The position numbers were made by a program, and so were the translations under genes. Source: an uncultured Lachnospiraceae bacterium (GTDB lineage Bacteria > Bacillota > Clostridia > Lachnospirales > Lachnospiraceae). Taken from it: 23,711 nt of DNA. Location: positions 1-23,711 of the forward strand of contig CAJTZB010000020.1 in the NCBI GenBank assembly GCA_910583815.1, written 5' to 3'. This document shows positions 14,602-21,804 of this stretch, piece after piece. Position 1 is the stretch's first letter, and the number at the start of each line of letters is the position of its first letter. A model generated the notes under the pieces. It ran no database searches, was not told where the DNA came from, and worked only from the letters and a program-made list of their open reading frames with translations.

Positions 14602-14674
14602 AGGGCTATCGCCAAACGGTAAGGCAACGGACTCTGACTCCGTCATTTTCAAGGTTCGAATCCTTGTAGCCCTG
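14602..14674 (+). tRNA. tRNA-Gln, anticodon CUG
   Basis: A complete cloverleaf: acceptor AGGGCTA / TAGCCCT, D stem GCC / GGC, anticodon stem ACGGA / TCCGT with loop CTCTGAC (anticodon CTG, reading CAG), T arm CAAGG-TTCGAAT-CCTTG and discriminator G73 as expected for Gln. The variable loop is six bases, one more than in E. coli tRNA-Gln. CCA is not encoded (the sequence continues TTTT), so it must be added by nucleotidyltransferase. It is a solitary tRNA with its own promoter and a terminator 10 bases downstream. Confidence 0.95.
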
Positions 14675-14680
14675 TTTTAA

Positions 14681-14717
14681 AAACCTCAGCAAAAATTTGC
14701 TGAGGTTTTTGTTTTTT
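14681..14717. terminator. Bidirectional terminator between tRNA-Gln and the 14719 gene
   Basis: Perfect 10-bp stem CCTCAGCAAA / TTTGCTGAGG (14684-14693 and 14696-14705) around AA, with TTTTTGTTTTTT on the plus side and five Ts on the minus side. It ends the tRNA transcript and, on the other strand, the deoB transcript directly after the stop at 14719. Confidence 0.92.
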
Positions 14718-14718
14718 C

Positions 14719-15108
14719 TTACTTCCTACATTGTTTTCCTATGCGTAGTTTGAACTTTTTTTCATCAAGCATGCCCACATTATTAGAAAAATAGGCGAAT
14801 ACTGCGATATTGATTCTGTCGATATAGTCGTTGTAATCTTCCGGGAAATTATCTATCACCGCAAGGTCGTCCGGTGCAAAGTGATAGATAATTTCTTTTA
14901 ACAGCTGCTGATACGTTTCTGTTATCTGCATTGTCAGTGCAAGGCTTTTTTCACCTGCATCCAGACCTGCTAAAGCAGCAATGCTGTTATAGTATTCCCA
15001 GAATTTCGGGACGGAAAAATATTCTTCTTCATGAAGCGCATAAATTAAGCTGTTTTCTCTGCCATTATAATTATTGGAAATAATTCTTCTAGCTTCTTCT
15101 ATTGTCAT
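14719..15108 (-). CDS. Hypothetical protein downstream of deoB
   Basis: A 129-residue soluble, mostly helical acidic protein that I do not recognise. It starts MTIEEARRIISNNYN, has a central YYNSIAALAGLDAGEKSLALTMQ helix pair and DLAVIDNFPEDYNDYID, and ends with a basic tail (KKFKLRIGKQCRK). No catalytic or binding motif stands out. An ATG ten codons upstream (15138) is in frame but has no ribosome site; ATG 15108 has GGAGG five bases before it. It follows deoB by 31 bases and ends at a bidirectional terminator, so it is cotranscribed with deoB. Any role in nucleoside metabolism would be by position only. Confidence 0.7.
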   Translation of the reverse strand: MTIEEARRIISNNYNGRENSLIYALHEEEYFSVPKFWEYYNSIAALAGLDAGEKSLALTMQITETYQQLLKEIIYHFAPDDLAVIDNFPEDYNDYIDRINIAVFAYFSNNVGMLDEKKFKLRIGKQCRK

Positions 15109-15139
15109 TCCTGCCTCCACCCCAAAGTTTCCATCCACA

Positions 15140-16312
15140 TCAGCCTTTTAAAATCTCTTTTAAGTAAGAAGTTCCTGCAATATCTCCCTGAACATCAAAG
15201 TACTCTAAAATTGTCGCCCCGGTATCAGCAAAGCTTGTTCTTGTGCCAAGGTTTACACCTGCACGGACAGCCGGGCCGATTGCTACAACTGCAACATGCT
15301 CTCTGGAATGGTCAGTGGACGGGGTGGATGGGTCACAGCCGTGGTCTGCCGTAATCAGCAACAGGTCGTCTTCACGAAGCTTTTGCACAAGTTCCGGGAG
15401 GCGGCTGTCAAAATAGGTAAGCGCCTTTGCATAGCCCTCTACATCATTGCGGTGTCCATATACCATATCAAAATCCACAAGGTTCGTAAAGCAAAGTCCC
15501 TCAAAATCCAAGTCCATCCATTCCAATGTCCGCTCGATTCCTTCTGCATTGTTTGCCGTGCGGACGCTCTTTGTAATGCCGCTTCCTGCAAAAATATCAT
15601 TGATTTTTCCGACTGCAAGCACTTCTCTGCCCTGCTCCGACAAGTAGTTTAACATTGTCTTTTTCGGCGGGACAAGCGAATAGTCATGGCGTCTGGATGT
15701 TCTTTTATATGGATATTCTCCTTCAAACGGACGTGCAATAATACGCCCTACCCCATAAGGCCCGGTACAAAGTTCCCTTGCAATCTCACAGTAACGGTAT
15801 AATTCCTCTATTGGCACAATATCTTCATGGGCTGCTATCTGAAACACACTGTCTGCAGACGTATATACAATCAGCGCCCCTGTTTCCACGCTTTCCTTGC
15901 CATAGTCCTTAATGACTTCTGTTCCGGAATATGGCTTGTTGCAAATTACCTTTCTTCCGGTACGTTCTTCAAATGCATGAATCAGCTCTTCCGGAAAACC
16001 ATCCGGAAACGTCGGAAGCGGCTCTGAAGATTCAATTCCTGCAATTTCCCAGTGTCCGATGGTTGTATCCTTTCCTTTGGATGCCTCTGCCATTCTCATA
16101 ACGGCTCCCTTTGCTGATGCGTTTCCTTTTTTCAGGTCACGGATTCCTTCTAAGTCAAACAGACCATAGGATTCCATATTCGGCATTGCAAATTCTTTGC
16201 TTTGGGCAGCAGCATGCACCGTATTGCTCCCTTCATCCCCATACTCCGCAGAATCCGGCATCTCACCAATTCCCACGCTGTCCAAAACAATCAAAAAAAC
16301 TCGTTTTCCCAT
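15140..16312 (-). CDS. deoB: Phosphopentomutase
   Basis: A 390-residue cytoplasmic enzyme of the alkaline-phosphatase superfamily that converts ribose- or deoxyribose-1-phosphate to the 5-phosphate, linking nucleoside breakdown to the pentose phosphate pathway. Two manganese ions are bound by Asp11 in VLDSVGIGEMPD, Asp323/His324 in ITADHGCDP, and Asp334/His339 in STDHSREHV. The phosphorylated threonine lies in GKDTTIGHWEIAG (80-92). Length and all motifs match DeoB. ATG 16312 follows AAAGGGG by 7 bases. No other nucleoside genes (deoA, deoC, punA) are adjacent; only the unknown 14719-15108 gene is cotranscribed. I could not find a convincing promoter on the minus strand in 16313-16400. Confidence 0.97.
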   Translation of the reverse strand: MGKRVFLIVLDSVGIGEMPDSAEYGDEGSNTVHAAAQSKEFAMPNMESYGLFDLEGIRDLKKGNASAKGAVMRMAEASKGKDTTIGHWEIAGIESSEPLPTFPDGFPEELIHAFEERTGRKVICNKPYSGTEVIKDYGKESVETGALIVYTSADSVFQIAAHEDIVPIEELYRYCEIARELCTGPYGVGRIIARPFEGEYPYKRTSRRHDYSLVPPKKTMLNYLSEQGREVLAVGKINDIFAGSGITKSVRTANNAEGIERTLEWMDLDFEGLCFTNLVDFDMVYGHRNDVEGYAKALTYFDSRLPELVQKLREDDLLLITADHGCDPSTPSTDHSREHVAVVAIGPAVRAGVNLGTRTSFADTGATILEYFDVQGDIAGTSYLKEILKG

Positions 16313-16354
16313 AAATATACCCCTTTCTTAAGAAAAAATTAATAGAACAGATTG

Positions 16355-16383
16355 TTGTACCTCTTAGTACTTCGTGCTATAAT
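16355..16383 (+). promoter_or_regulatory. Putative promoter of the PAP2 gene
   Basis: TTGTAC (16355-16360), 17-base spacer and perfect TATAAT (16378-16383). The -35 is poor (3/6). The start would be near 16390, leaving a leader of about 150 bases before ATG 16542. Confidence 0.55.
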
Positions 16384-16423
16384 CTGAAACGAAGTCCATT
16401 TTTTTATGTAACTTATTGTAAAA

Positions 16424-16514
16424 AATTTCTGTAAACAGAAATTACAAATCCGCAAAGCGGATTTGGGAATGCACGCGCCTGATGACGCAGTTTCCTATAA
16501 GGATAAAAATCCTT
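16424..16514 (+). promoter_or_regulatory. Hairpin-rich 5' leader of the PAP2 gene
   Basis: Three perfect stem-loops follow one another: AATTTCTG / CAGAAATT (16424-16443), CAAATCCGC / GCGGATTTG (16445-16465) and AAGGAT / ATCCTT (16499-16514). None has a T run, so they are not simple terminators. Between the last two lies GC-rich sequence with a possible GCG / CGC pairing. I could not match this to a known riboswitch. Confidence 0.45.
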
Positions 16515-16541
16515 CAAATATAGAAAGGAAGATGATTCCAT

Positions 16542-17204
16542 ATGAAACGGCTCTTGCACAAATACAGCCATGCCTGGGTATTCCTATACTTTCCGATTTA
16601 CCTGATATGGTTCTATTTTTTAGAACAGACTGTAACAGAAGAATATCATATTGTACACACTAAGTTGGATGATTTTATTCCGTTCAATGAACTTTTCATT
16701 ATCCCATATCTGTTATGGTTTGCTTTTATTGCAGCTGTAATGCTGTACTTTTTCTTTACAAACAAGCGGGACTTTTACCGAATCTGCATTTTCTTATTTG
16801 TCGGTATGACTGTCTGCCTGCTTATTTACACTATTTGGCCAAACGGACATAATCTTCGTCCGAACCTCGCTACGCTCGGCCGTGACAATCTGTTCGTCCG
16901 CCTTGTTGGATTTATTTATGCGGCAGATACTCCTACAAACGTATGCCCAAGCATTCATGTACTGAACTCTGTTGGTTGCTGCATTGCCATTTTTCACAGC
17001 AGTTCCTTAAAAAACAAGAGGTTCCTGCGTGCCGCAACACTTATTTTGACTGTTGCTATCTGTGCTTCCACAGTATTTTTAAAACAGCACTCCTGCTTTG
17101 ATGTATTCTGCGGCCTGCTGCTTGCACTTGTGATGCACTGGCTTGCTTATCTTCCGAAATTCAGCCGAATTCCGGAAGAAATCCACGAAACCAGTACCAT
17201 CTGA
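16542..17204 (+). CDS. PAP2-superfamily membrane phosphatase/phosphotransferase
   Basis: A 220-residue integral membrane protein with about six helices (residues 12-29, 52-72, 79-99, 118-130, 143-152 and 162-200). The PAP2 active-site blocks are visible: CPSIH (135-139) with the proton-donor-type His139, and STVFLKQHSCFD (176-187) with nucleophile His183 and Asp187. The first block (K-x6-RP) is degenerate, reduced to HNLRPNL at 103-109. This pattern fits the branch related to inositol-phosphorylceramide/lipid phosphotransferases and membrane lipid phosphatases. The substrate is probably a lipid phosphate such as undecaprenyl- or phosphatidyl-phosphate (inference). ATG 16542 has GGAAG ten bases upstream. 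It is a single-gene unit, convergent with the GT2 gene. Confidence 0.88.
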   Translation: MKRLLHKYSHAWVFLYFPIYLIWFYFLEQTVTEEYHIVHTKLDDFIPFNELFIIPYLLWFAFIAAVMLYFFFTNKRDFYRICIFLFVGMTVCLLIYTIWPNGHNLRPNLATLGRDNLFVRLVGFIYAADTPTNVCPSIHVLNSVGCCIAIFHSSSLKNKRFLRAATLILTVAICASTVFLKQHSCFDVFCGLLLALVMHWLAYLPKFSRIPEEIHETSTI

Positions 17205-17234
17205 GCTTTTCTGGCTCAATAAAGATTCAGATGA
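17198..17234. other. Nested inverted repeat between convergent genes
   Basis: CATCTGA / TCAGATG (17198-17204 and 17228-17234) encloses a smaller GAGC / GCTC hairpin. It overlaps the PAP2 stop codon and lies 23 bases past the GT2 stop. There is no adjacent T run, so it is at best a weak or processed 3' end for both transcripts. Confidence 0.35.
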
Positions 17235-17257
17235 CAAATAGTTTTTCTGCACCCGAA

Positions 17258-18274
17258 TCAATTAAACTTAAAGATTTTCCTTGCTATTGTATAGCCGGTC
17301 TCGACAAATTCCTGTCCTGCCCGGCTGTGCAGCTTGGAAGCAGCCCCTAACATTGTCCTGCTGATTTTTTTGTAAATCCGCTTATCTTTATTTTTTAAAT
17401 ACTCCCAAATTTCATCTTTTTTCCTGCGGCTCTCTTCATCTCCGATTTTCATCAGAAATACCGAAGAAATCGTCATCATAATTCCAAGATACCTCATCAT
17501 ATAATTCCGGAGCTTTTTATTTTTGATTTTATACAGGTCATGCAGATCAATTATCGTCTTTGTAACAAACAGCTGCTGGTCAATCCGTTTCATCATGTTG
17601 TTTTCATTGACTGACTGATCCTCCCTGCCAATAAAATAGCGGTACAGGTTCAAATCCATATAGTACATTGTCTTTACGTATGGCAATGGCTGGTAGACGT
17701 AGATATTGTCCACATAAAATGTATGCTCCGGAAGCTTTAATCCACAATCCCTAAGCAGCTTTGTACGGTAGATTACCGAATGCATTAAAATATACTTTCC
17801 AAGCTTAAAATGCGAAACATCATCCCATGTAAAAATCTGGTTCTGCGGCAGCGTCGTACGGTAGTGAATCACCTTTTTTCTCTTTTCTCCCACTTTTTCA
17901 TAAACATAGTTGCAGATCAGCATATCCAAGTTCACGCCGTCTTTCACCATGCCCTTTAACAGCTCAAGCACCTGCAGCAGCCCTTCTTCCTTTACCCAGT
18001 CGTCGCTGTCCACAACCTTAAAATAAATTCCGGTTGCTTCTCTTAGTCCTGTATTGACCGCACTGCCATGTCCGCCATTTTCCTGATGGATGACTCTGAC
18101 AATCGCAGGGTATTGTTCTTCCAGTTCCTTTCCGATTTCATAAGTTGCATCTTTAGAGCCATCGTCTACAATCAGTATTTCGACTTCTTCTCCACCGACA
18201 AGCAGCGTTTCTACCGCATGTCTCATGTAGGCCTCCGAATTATAGCACGGAATTGCCACTGATAATAATTTCAT
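17258..18274 (-). CDS. GT2-family glycosyltransferase
   Basis: A 338-residue glycosyltransferase with a GT-A fold. Motifs: LLSVAIPCYNSEAYM (3-17), IVDDGS for the nucleotide-sugar (35-40), HQENGGHGSAVNTG (63-76), and the metal-binding VVDSDDW (87-93). The C-terminal third is basic and helical (KKLRNYMMRYLG, RRKKDEIWEYLKNKDKRIYKK) without clear membrane helices, suggesting a peripheral enzyme acting at the inner face on a cell-surface glycan or lipid. The frame extends to 18316, but ATG 18274 (MKLLSVAIPC) has AGGAGG (18281-18286) six bases upstream and is preferred. It lies downstream of the 843-residue anchored protein, with the tandem structured repeat filling the gap right up to its ribosome site. 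Confidence 0.93.
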   Translation of the reverse strand: MKLLSVAIPCYNSEAYMRHAVETLLVGGEEVEILIVDDGSKDATYEIGKELEEQYPAIVRVIHQENGGHGSAVNTGLREATGIYFKVVDSDDWVKEEGLLQVLELLKGMVKDGVNLDMLICNYVYEKVGEKRKKVIHYRTTLPQNQIFTWDDVSHFKLGKYILMHSVIYRTKLLRDCGLKLPEHTFYVDNIYVYQPLPYVKTMYYMDLNLYRYFIGREDQSVNENNMMKRIDQQLFVTKTIIDLHDLYKIKNKKLRNYMMRYLGIMMTISSVFLMKIGDEESRRKKDEIWEYLKNKDKRIYKKISRTMLGAASKLHSRAGQEFVETGYTIARKIFKFN

Positions 18275-18290
18275 AACTGACCTCCTATTT

Positions 18291-18507
18291 AAGTTCCGCA
18301 AAAACCCTTCCAGCACACAGAATATCTAGCTCAGTTTCCAGCCGCTTTCTTACGTCTGAAAACCGAGCTGTATGCTGTTCGGGTTTCTGCTGATTTTTTA
18401 AGTTCCGCAAAAACCCTTCCAGCACACGGAATAGCTAGCTCAGTTTCCAGCCGCTTTCTTACGTCTGAAAACCGAGCTGTATGCTGTTCGGGTTTCTGCT
18501 GATTTTT
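18291..18507 (-). repeat. Tandem duplication of a 109-bp intergenic element
   Basis: Unit A is 18291-18399 and unit B 18400-18507. They are identical except for two substitutions (18319 A vs 18428 G; 18325 T vs 18434 G, plus strand) and one T in the terminal T run. The array fills the whole gap between the 843-residue protein and the glycosyltransferase. A 62-codon open frame runs across it, but the 109-base period is not a multiple of three, so the units are read in different frames; it is not a protein repeat. Confidence 0.95.
18298..18499 (-). ncRNA. Candidate structured RNA element in two copies upstream of the GT2 ribosome site
   Basis: Read on the minus strand, each unit folds into one long hairpin. 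For unit B: P1 GCAGAAACCC / GGGTTTTTGC (18490-18499 with 18407-18416); a symmetric GAA / GAA internal loop; P2 CAGCATAC / GTGTGCTG (18479-18486 with 18420-18427); a ten-base one-sided bulge (18428-18437); and P3 GCTCGGTTTTCAG / CTGGAAACTGAGC (18465-18477 with 18438-18450) capped by a 14-base loop. Unit A is the same, shifted by 109. Four G-U pairs (one in P1, one in P2, two in P3) would be A-C mismatches in the opposite strand, so the fold favours the operon-sense RNA. Both base differences between units fall in the unpaired bulge. No U run follows P1, so it is not a classical terminator. Confidence 0.5.
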
Positions 18508-18508
18508 A

Positions 18509-21040
18509 TTATGGTGCAAGGCTTACATAAATGCTGCCTGCTGCCGAAAACATCCTTTCTGCTTCTTCAAGGGAAACTGTCCGCATCTGGCCTAGTTTCG
18601 GGTCATAGTATTCGACTTTGGAGGACGTATAGCCGGTAAGCAGAACTGCGCTCTCGGCATCCTTCATAGCAAGTACCGGCGTTCCCTTGTATACAAAATA
18701 AAGCGCTTCATCCAATGTAATTCCATTCAGTGACAGTACTTTTTCCGGCAGGAAATTTCCAAGGAAATCCCTTATACTTTCATTTTCTGAAAGCGCAGAG
18801 GCGTCTGCCTCGACTCCTTCAAACTTTAACATTCCCTCCACGGCCGCCTGACGGCTTGTCAATCCGCTCTCTCTGCAAGAGACTCCTTTAAAACCGGAAA
18901 GAGAATAAGTAGAATACTTGATACCTCTTTCCCAGACTACTTTCCCCTTTTCATCGACAACAGTCCCGACATTTTTCTGCAGGTCTGCCAGCAAAATTGC
19001 ATCGGCACACGATTTATAGCGCGCAATAATTTCACCAAAGGAATAAACAACATATTCTTCCTCCGCCTGCTCCAATTCCGCAATACGCACTGTCGTGTCC
19101 TCTTTGATAATTGTATTCCGCGCCTCCTGCATGTTTGGGATTTCTTTCATTACATAAGCAGATGGAAGAGAAATATAATGCTCAACAAACATCAGCTCCG
19201 TGATTCGGGTCGTCAAAGAAATCGGCTTTTTTACTGCAGTATCATAGTTCAGAATATAATCGTCTTCTGCTGCCTCATATATAAATTCTCCGTTTTTCTC
19301 TTTTTTCGTCACACGACGGAAGCGGATAGATGGCTCAGATGAGTCTGCTTCTGTCACATAAAAACCGTTCTTATGGTATGTCTTTAGAACTTCTTTTTTT
19401 ATATTTGTAATCTGCACCTGATATGCCGGGTACAAAAGCCCGCCGTTTCCATCTGCCACGCAATCTGAAAGAAGCCCATAAGCGCACAGCATATTTTCAT
19501 CAATCCTGCCAAGGATACGGACAAACTCACCTTCTGGAGCGGCTAATTCTGTACGTTCTCCTGACTCCAGATAAGCCAGATATACTTTGGAATAGTCCTC
19601 CTGCCATGCCACATAGCCGCCTTCTCTGGAAAATACTACACTGTCCTCCAAAGCCGCATCCGAAATCACGGAAAGTTCTTGTGTAATCAGATTGTAAGAA
19701 TACAGCCGCCGGTATGCCATAAAGAAAAACACATCATATCCATTCATATAACTGAAGCTTCCGAGTTCCTGCCTGATGTTCTGATAAGTTTCATTAATCG
19801 GAAGATATAATACCTCTTCAATCCTGTCCTCTGCCCGGTAATAGCGATATAATACAATGCCCGTTTTACCTTCATATTCTCCGCAGTTCATGCGGCCATA
19901 TACCATAAAGCTGATGTCTCCGCTTTCATACATATTCAATACGCGGATGTCATGCTGGTCATAATCCCCTCTTGCATCATGCTGTTCTGCCTTGCGGAAA
20001 GAAAATACCTTTGATATTTTGTTTTCTGCCAGATTATAATGCCACAGCTCTTTGTTACGGACAAACGCAAGCATACTGCTGTCTGTGTTCATAATCAGTT
20101 CCATGTCCGTTTCATTTGTCACACCTATTTTAAACTGGCTCTGTGACAGGCTGACATGTTCTGTATCAAATACTGCCTCCATGATACGCTCATAATTGAG
20201 CAGGTGCTTTGCCGATTCTGTGCAGATAATACGGAACTTTTCTGTAATATAATACTGTTCCACCCCGGTATCATTGGTTATTTCAACCACATAGCGCAAC
20301 GTAGCAACCGCAATATTAGAATACAGTTCGGAAATCCGCAGTTCCGGCTCTGTAATGAGGACCGGCTTTAAATCTCCCCAGCACACCATATAAAAGCTGT
20401 CTTTAATATCTACATGGGCATATGTCTCACCTTCATCCCGATAGGTACTTTCCAAATAAGGAATCACTGCCCTCTCTTTTTTATTCCTTGCATTCTCTGA
20501 AAACGTCAGAATAAAATCCACCTTCTCAGCAAGGTGTGCGTCCTGATAATACTTAATACGGAAATAATAGTAAATTCGCTTGCTCTCCGAGGTAATCAAT
20601 GTCACCCGAACCGCATATTCCTGCCCCACGGTAAGCTTCTCAGAAACCTTCAGCCGCGCTGTCTTTTTCTCGCCTTCCTTTTCAAAGGCGTTAATTGTAT
20701 CTGATGCCACTTCTCTTCCGCTTGCAACACTGACAACTTCATACTGCAGCTTGCGGACCTCCGATTCATGTTCATCAATCAAAAGCTCCAGCGTCTGTGC
20801 ATCCTCTACGGAAATCATCTGTTCCCTGACAGACATCAAATCAAGATTTGTAGTGTAGCCAAGCAGCAAATTGCAGACAATCCCATCACTACGAAGCTCT
20901 ATTGTAGGAAGCACCGCTCCCGCCATCTTTGTTGTACTGCTGTCTGTTTCAAACACCGTCTCATTCATATGGCTTCCAAAAAAATAAATCGAACCAAAAA
21001 ACAAGGTAGTAAGCACCATGACTTTAATAAAATATTTCAT
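18509..21040 (-). CDS. Large membrane-anchored protein with propeller-like middle and a C39-peptidase-like C-terminal domain lacking catalytic His
   Basis: An 843-residue protein of unknown function. Residues ~4-22 form an uncleaved signal anchor (FIKVMVLTTLFFGSIYFFG); the rest is predicted to be outside. Residues ~320-560 contain repeated strands in the style of WD/propeller folds (SMLAFVRNKELWHYNL, DVFFFMAYRRLYSYNL, GGYVAWQEDYSKVYLAYL). The last ~130 residues (715-843) resemble the C39/papain-like module: SCRESGLTSRQAAVEGMLKF, TPVLAMKD, VLLTGY, EYYDPKLGQMRTVSLEEAERMF. The position usually held by the catalytic His before the V-x-x-TGY strand is Ser797, and the Cys region is atypical (Cys722), while the Asp (Asp813) remains, so it is probably a non-enzymatic binding domain. 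ATG 21040 has a weak ribosome site. A promoter lies at 21079-21107. It precedes a GT2 gene, suggesting a surface-polymer role (inference). Confidence 0.82.
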   Translation of the reverse strand: MKYFIKVMVLTTLFFGSIYFFGSHMNETVFETDSSTTKMAGAVLPTIELRSDGIVCNLLLGYTTNLDLMSVREQMISVEDAQTLELLIDEHESEVRKLQYEVVSVASGREVASDTINAFEKEGEKKTARLKVSEKLTVGQEYAVRVTLITSESKRIYYYFRIKYYQDAHLAEKVDFILTFSENARNKKERAVIPYLESTYRDEGETYAHVDIKDSFYMVCWGDLKPVLITEPELRISELYSNIAVATLRYVVEITNDTGVEQYYITEKFRIICTESAKHLLNYERIMEAVFDTEHVSLSQSQFKIGVTNETDMELIMNTDSSMLAFVRNKELWHYNLAENKISKVFSFRKAEQHDARGDYDQHDIRVLNMYESGDISFMVYGRMNCGEYEGKTGIVLYRYYRAEDRIEEVLYLPINETYQNIRQELGSFSYMNGYDVFFFMAYRRLYSYNLITQELSVISDAALEDSVVFSREGGYVAWQEDYSKVYLAYLESGERTELAAPEGEFVRILGRIDENMLCAYGLLSDCVADGNGGLLYPAYQVQITNIKKEVLKTYHKNGFYVTEADSSEPSIRFRRVTKKEKNGEFIYEAAEDDYILNYDTAVKKPISLTTRITELMFVEHYISLPSAYVMKEIPNMQEARNTIIKEDTTVRIAELEQAEEEYVVYSFGEIIARYKSCADAILLADLQKNVGTVVDEKGKVVWERGIKYSTYSLSGFKGVSCRESGLTSRQAAVEGMLKFEGVEADASALSENESIRDFLGNFLPEKVLSLNGITLDEALYFVYKGTPVLAMKDAESAVLLTGYTSSKVEYYDPKLGQMRTVSLEEAERMFSAAGSIYVSLAP

Positions 21041-21078
21041 CCTGATATAAATTCCTTTCCATCCGTCATGTCCCTTCT

Positions 21079-21107
21079 ATTGTAACTGCTTTTCATTAAA
21101 ACTACAA
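21079..21107 (-). promoter_or_regulatory. Putative promoter of the 843-residue protein and GT2 operon
   Basis: On the minus strand, TTGTAG (21102-21107), 17-base spacer and TACAAT (21079-21084, 5/6), about 40 bases before ATG 21040. Confidence 0.55.
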
Positions 21108-21167
21108 TGAAATTTTCCTTAAGCATTTCTAATTTTTCGTTTCCAACAATCCCCTTATTGCATATAC

Positions 21168-21173
21168 TATAAT
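21168..21173 (+). promoter_or_regulatory. -10 box of the 21197 gene
   Basis: A perfect TATAAT 23 bases before ATG 21197; a start near 21180 gives a leader of about 17 bases. There is no good -35 at 16-18 bases (AACAAT at 21145-21150), so the promoter is weak or activator-dependent. Confidence 0.45.
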
Positions 21174-21196
21174 AATTGCACATATCAGGTGATTCT

Positions 21197-21649
21197 ATGA
21201 ACTATCATAATCCTGCCGGAAGCGGCCTCATTGCAGGTGTTCCACTTACAGCCTTAATGGACTCTGACCGCCTTGGGCGTGACATCCATTACATGAAACA
21301 GTACTATCCAAAGCAAGTCCTCCGCCTTGCAGAAATCACGGAACTGATTGCCGACCACTATGACAAGCCACGAAGCTTTTTTTATGATGAGTTTCCTGAC
21401 CGCATCTCCATGCTCCATATCTTAAAGGAAATCACCGACACATACCGCACAGAACAGGCATTGGATGCTGCAAAACGAGAAGCCAGGACGGAAAATTATG
21501 AGACTCCTTCAGAAAACAATGCCCCTATTGCCTTTCTTCCAGATGATGAAACTGCCGCCGCCATCGCAGAGCTTCTGCTCTTACAGGAAATCCTAATCAG
21601 GCGGCTGCGCCGCAGAAACAGTCCGAGAAGAACATTTCCTCTCCTGTAA
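21197..21649 (+). CDS. Hypothetical protein, small helical
   Basis: A 150-residue soluble protein that I do not recognise. The N terminus is Gly/Pro rich (NYHNPAGSGLIAGVPL), followed by helices with DRLGRDIHYMKQYYPKQVLRLAEITELIADHYD and RISMLHILKEITDTYRTEQALDAAKREA, a low-complexity linker, and a C-terminal helix LLLLQEILIRRLRRR ending in a basic tail. The Arg-rich end could touch nucleic acid or membrane; this is a guess. ATG 21197 has AGGTG five bases upstream; the upstream in-frame ATG 21176 lies within a few bases of the -10 box and would be at or ahead of the transcription start. It is a single-gene unit with a terminator 38 bases after the stop, divergent from the 843-residue gene. Confidence 0.75.
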   Translation: MNYHNPAGSGLIAGVPLTALMDSDRLGRDIHYMKQYYPKQVLRLAEITELIADHYDKPRSFFYDEFPDRISMLHILKEITDTYRTEQALDAAKREARTENYETPSENNAPIAFLPDDETAAAIAELLLLQEILIRRLRRRNSPRRTFPLL

Positions 21650-21686
21650 AATTCTTTTCACTACGCTTCCTGTGAAATAAAAGCAA

Positions 21687-21712
21687 GGGCTGCCCAAGGC
21701 AGCCCCTGTTTT
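21687..21712. terminator. Terminator between the 21197 gene and the YwmB-like gene
   Basis: Perfect 8-bp stem GGGCTGCC / GGCAGCCC (21687-21694 and 21698-21705) with a 3-base loop, then CTGTTTTCC on the plus side. The minus side reads TTGCTTTTATTTC, so it may serve both convergent genes. The remaining gap 21713-21804 shows nothing further. Confidence 0.75.
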
Positions 21713-21804
21713 CCTTCTATTCACAAGGCGTATGCATTCCCAGACCCTCAGAGCGGACTTTGTTTGCTCTATGGACTCACAATTGCTGCAACGAGCAAAA
21801 TCTT

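Noticed and set aside
16424..16541. c-di-GMP or other known riboswitch in the PAP2 leader
   Set aside because: Simple consecutive hairpins are present, but no conserved core sequence of a riboswitch class that I know could be identified.
18331..18519. 62-codon open frame across the tandem repeat
   Set aside because: The two repeat units are read in different frames because the period is 109 bases, and the conserved feature is base pairing, not protein sequence.
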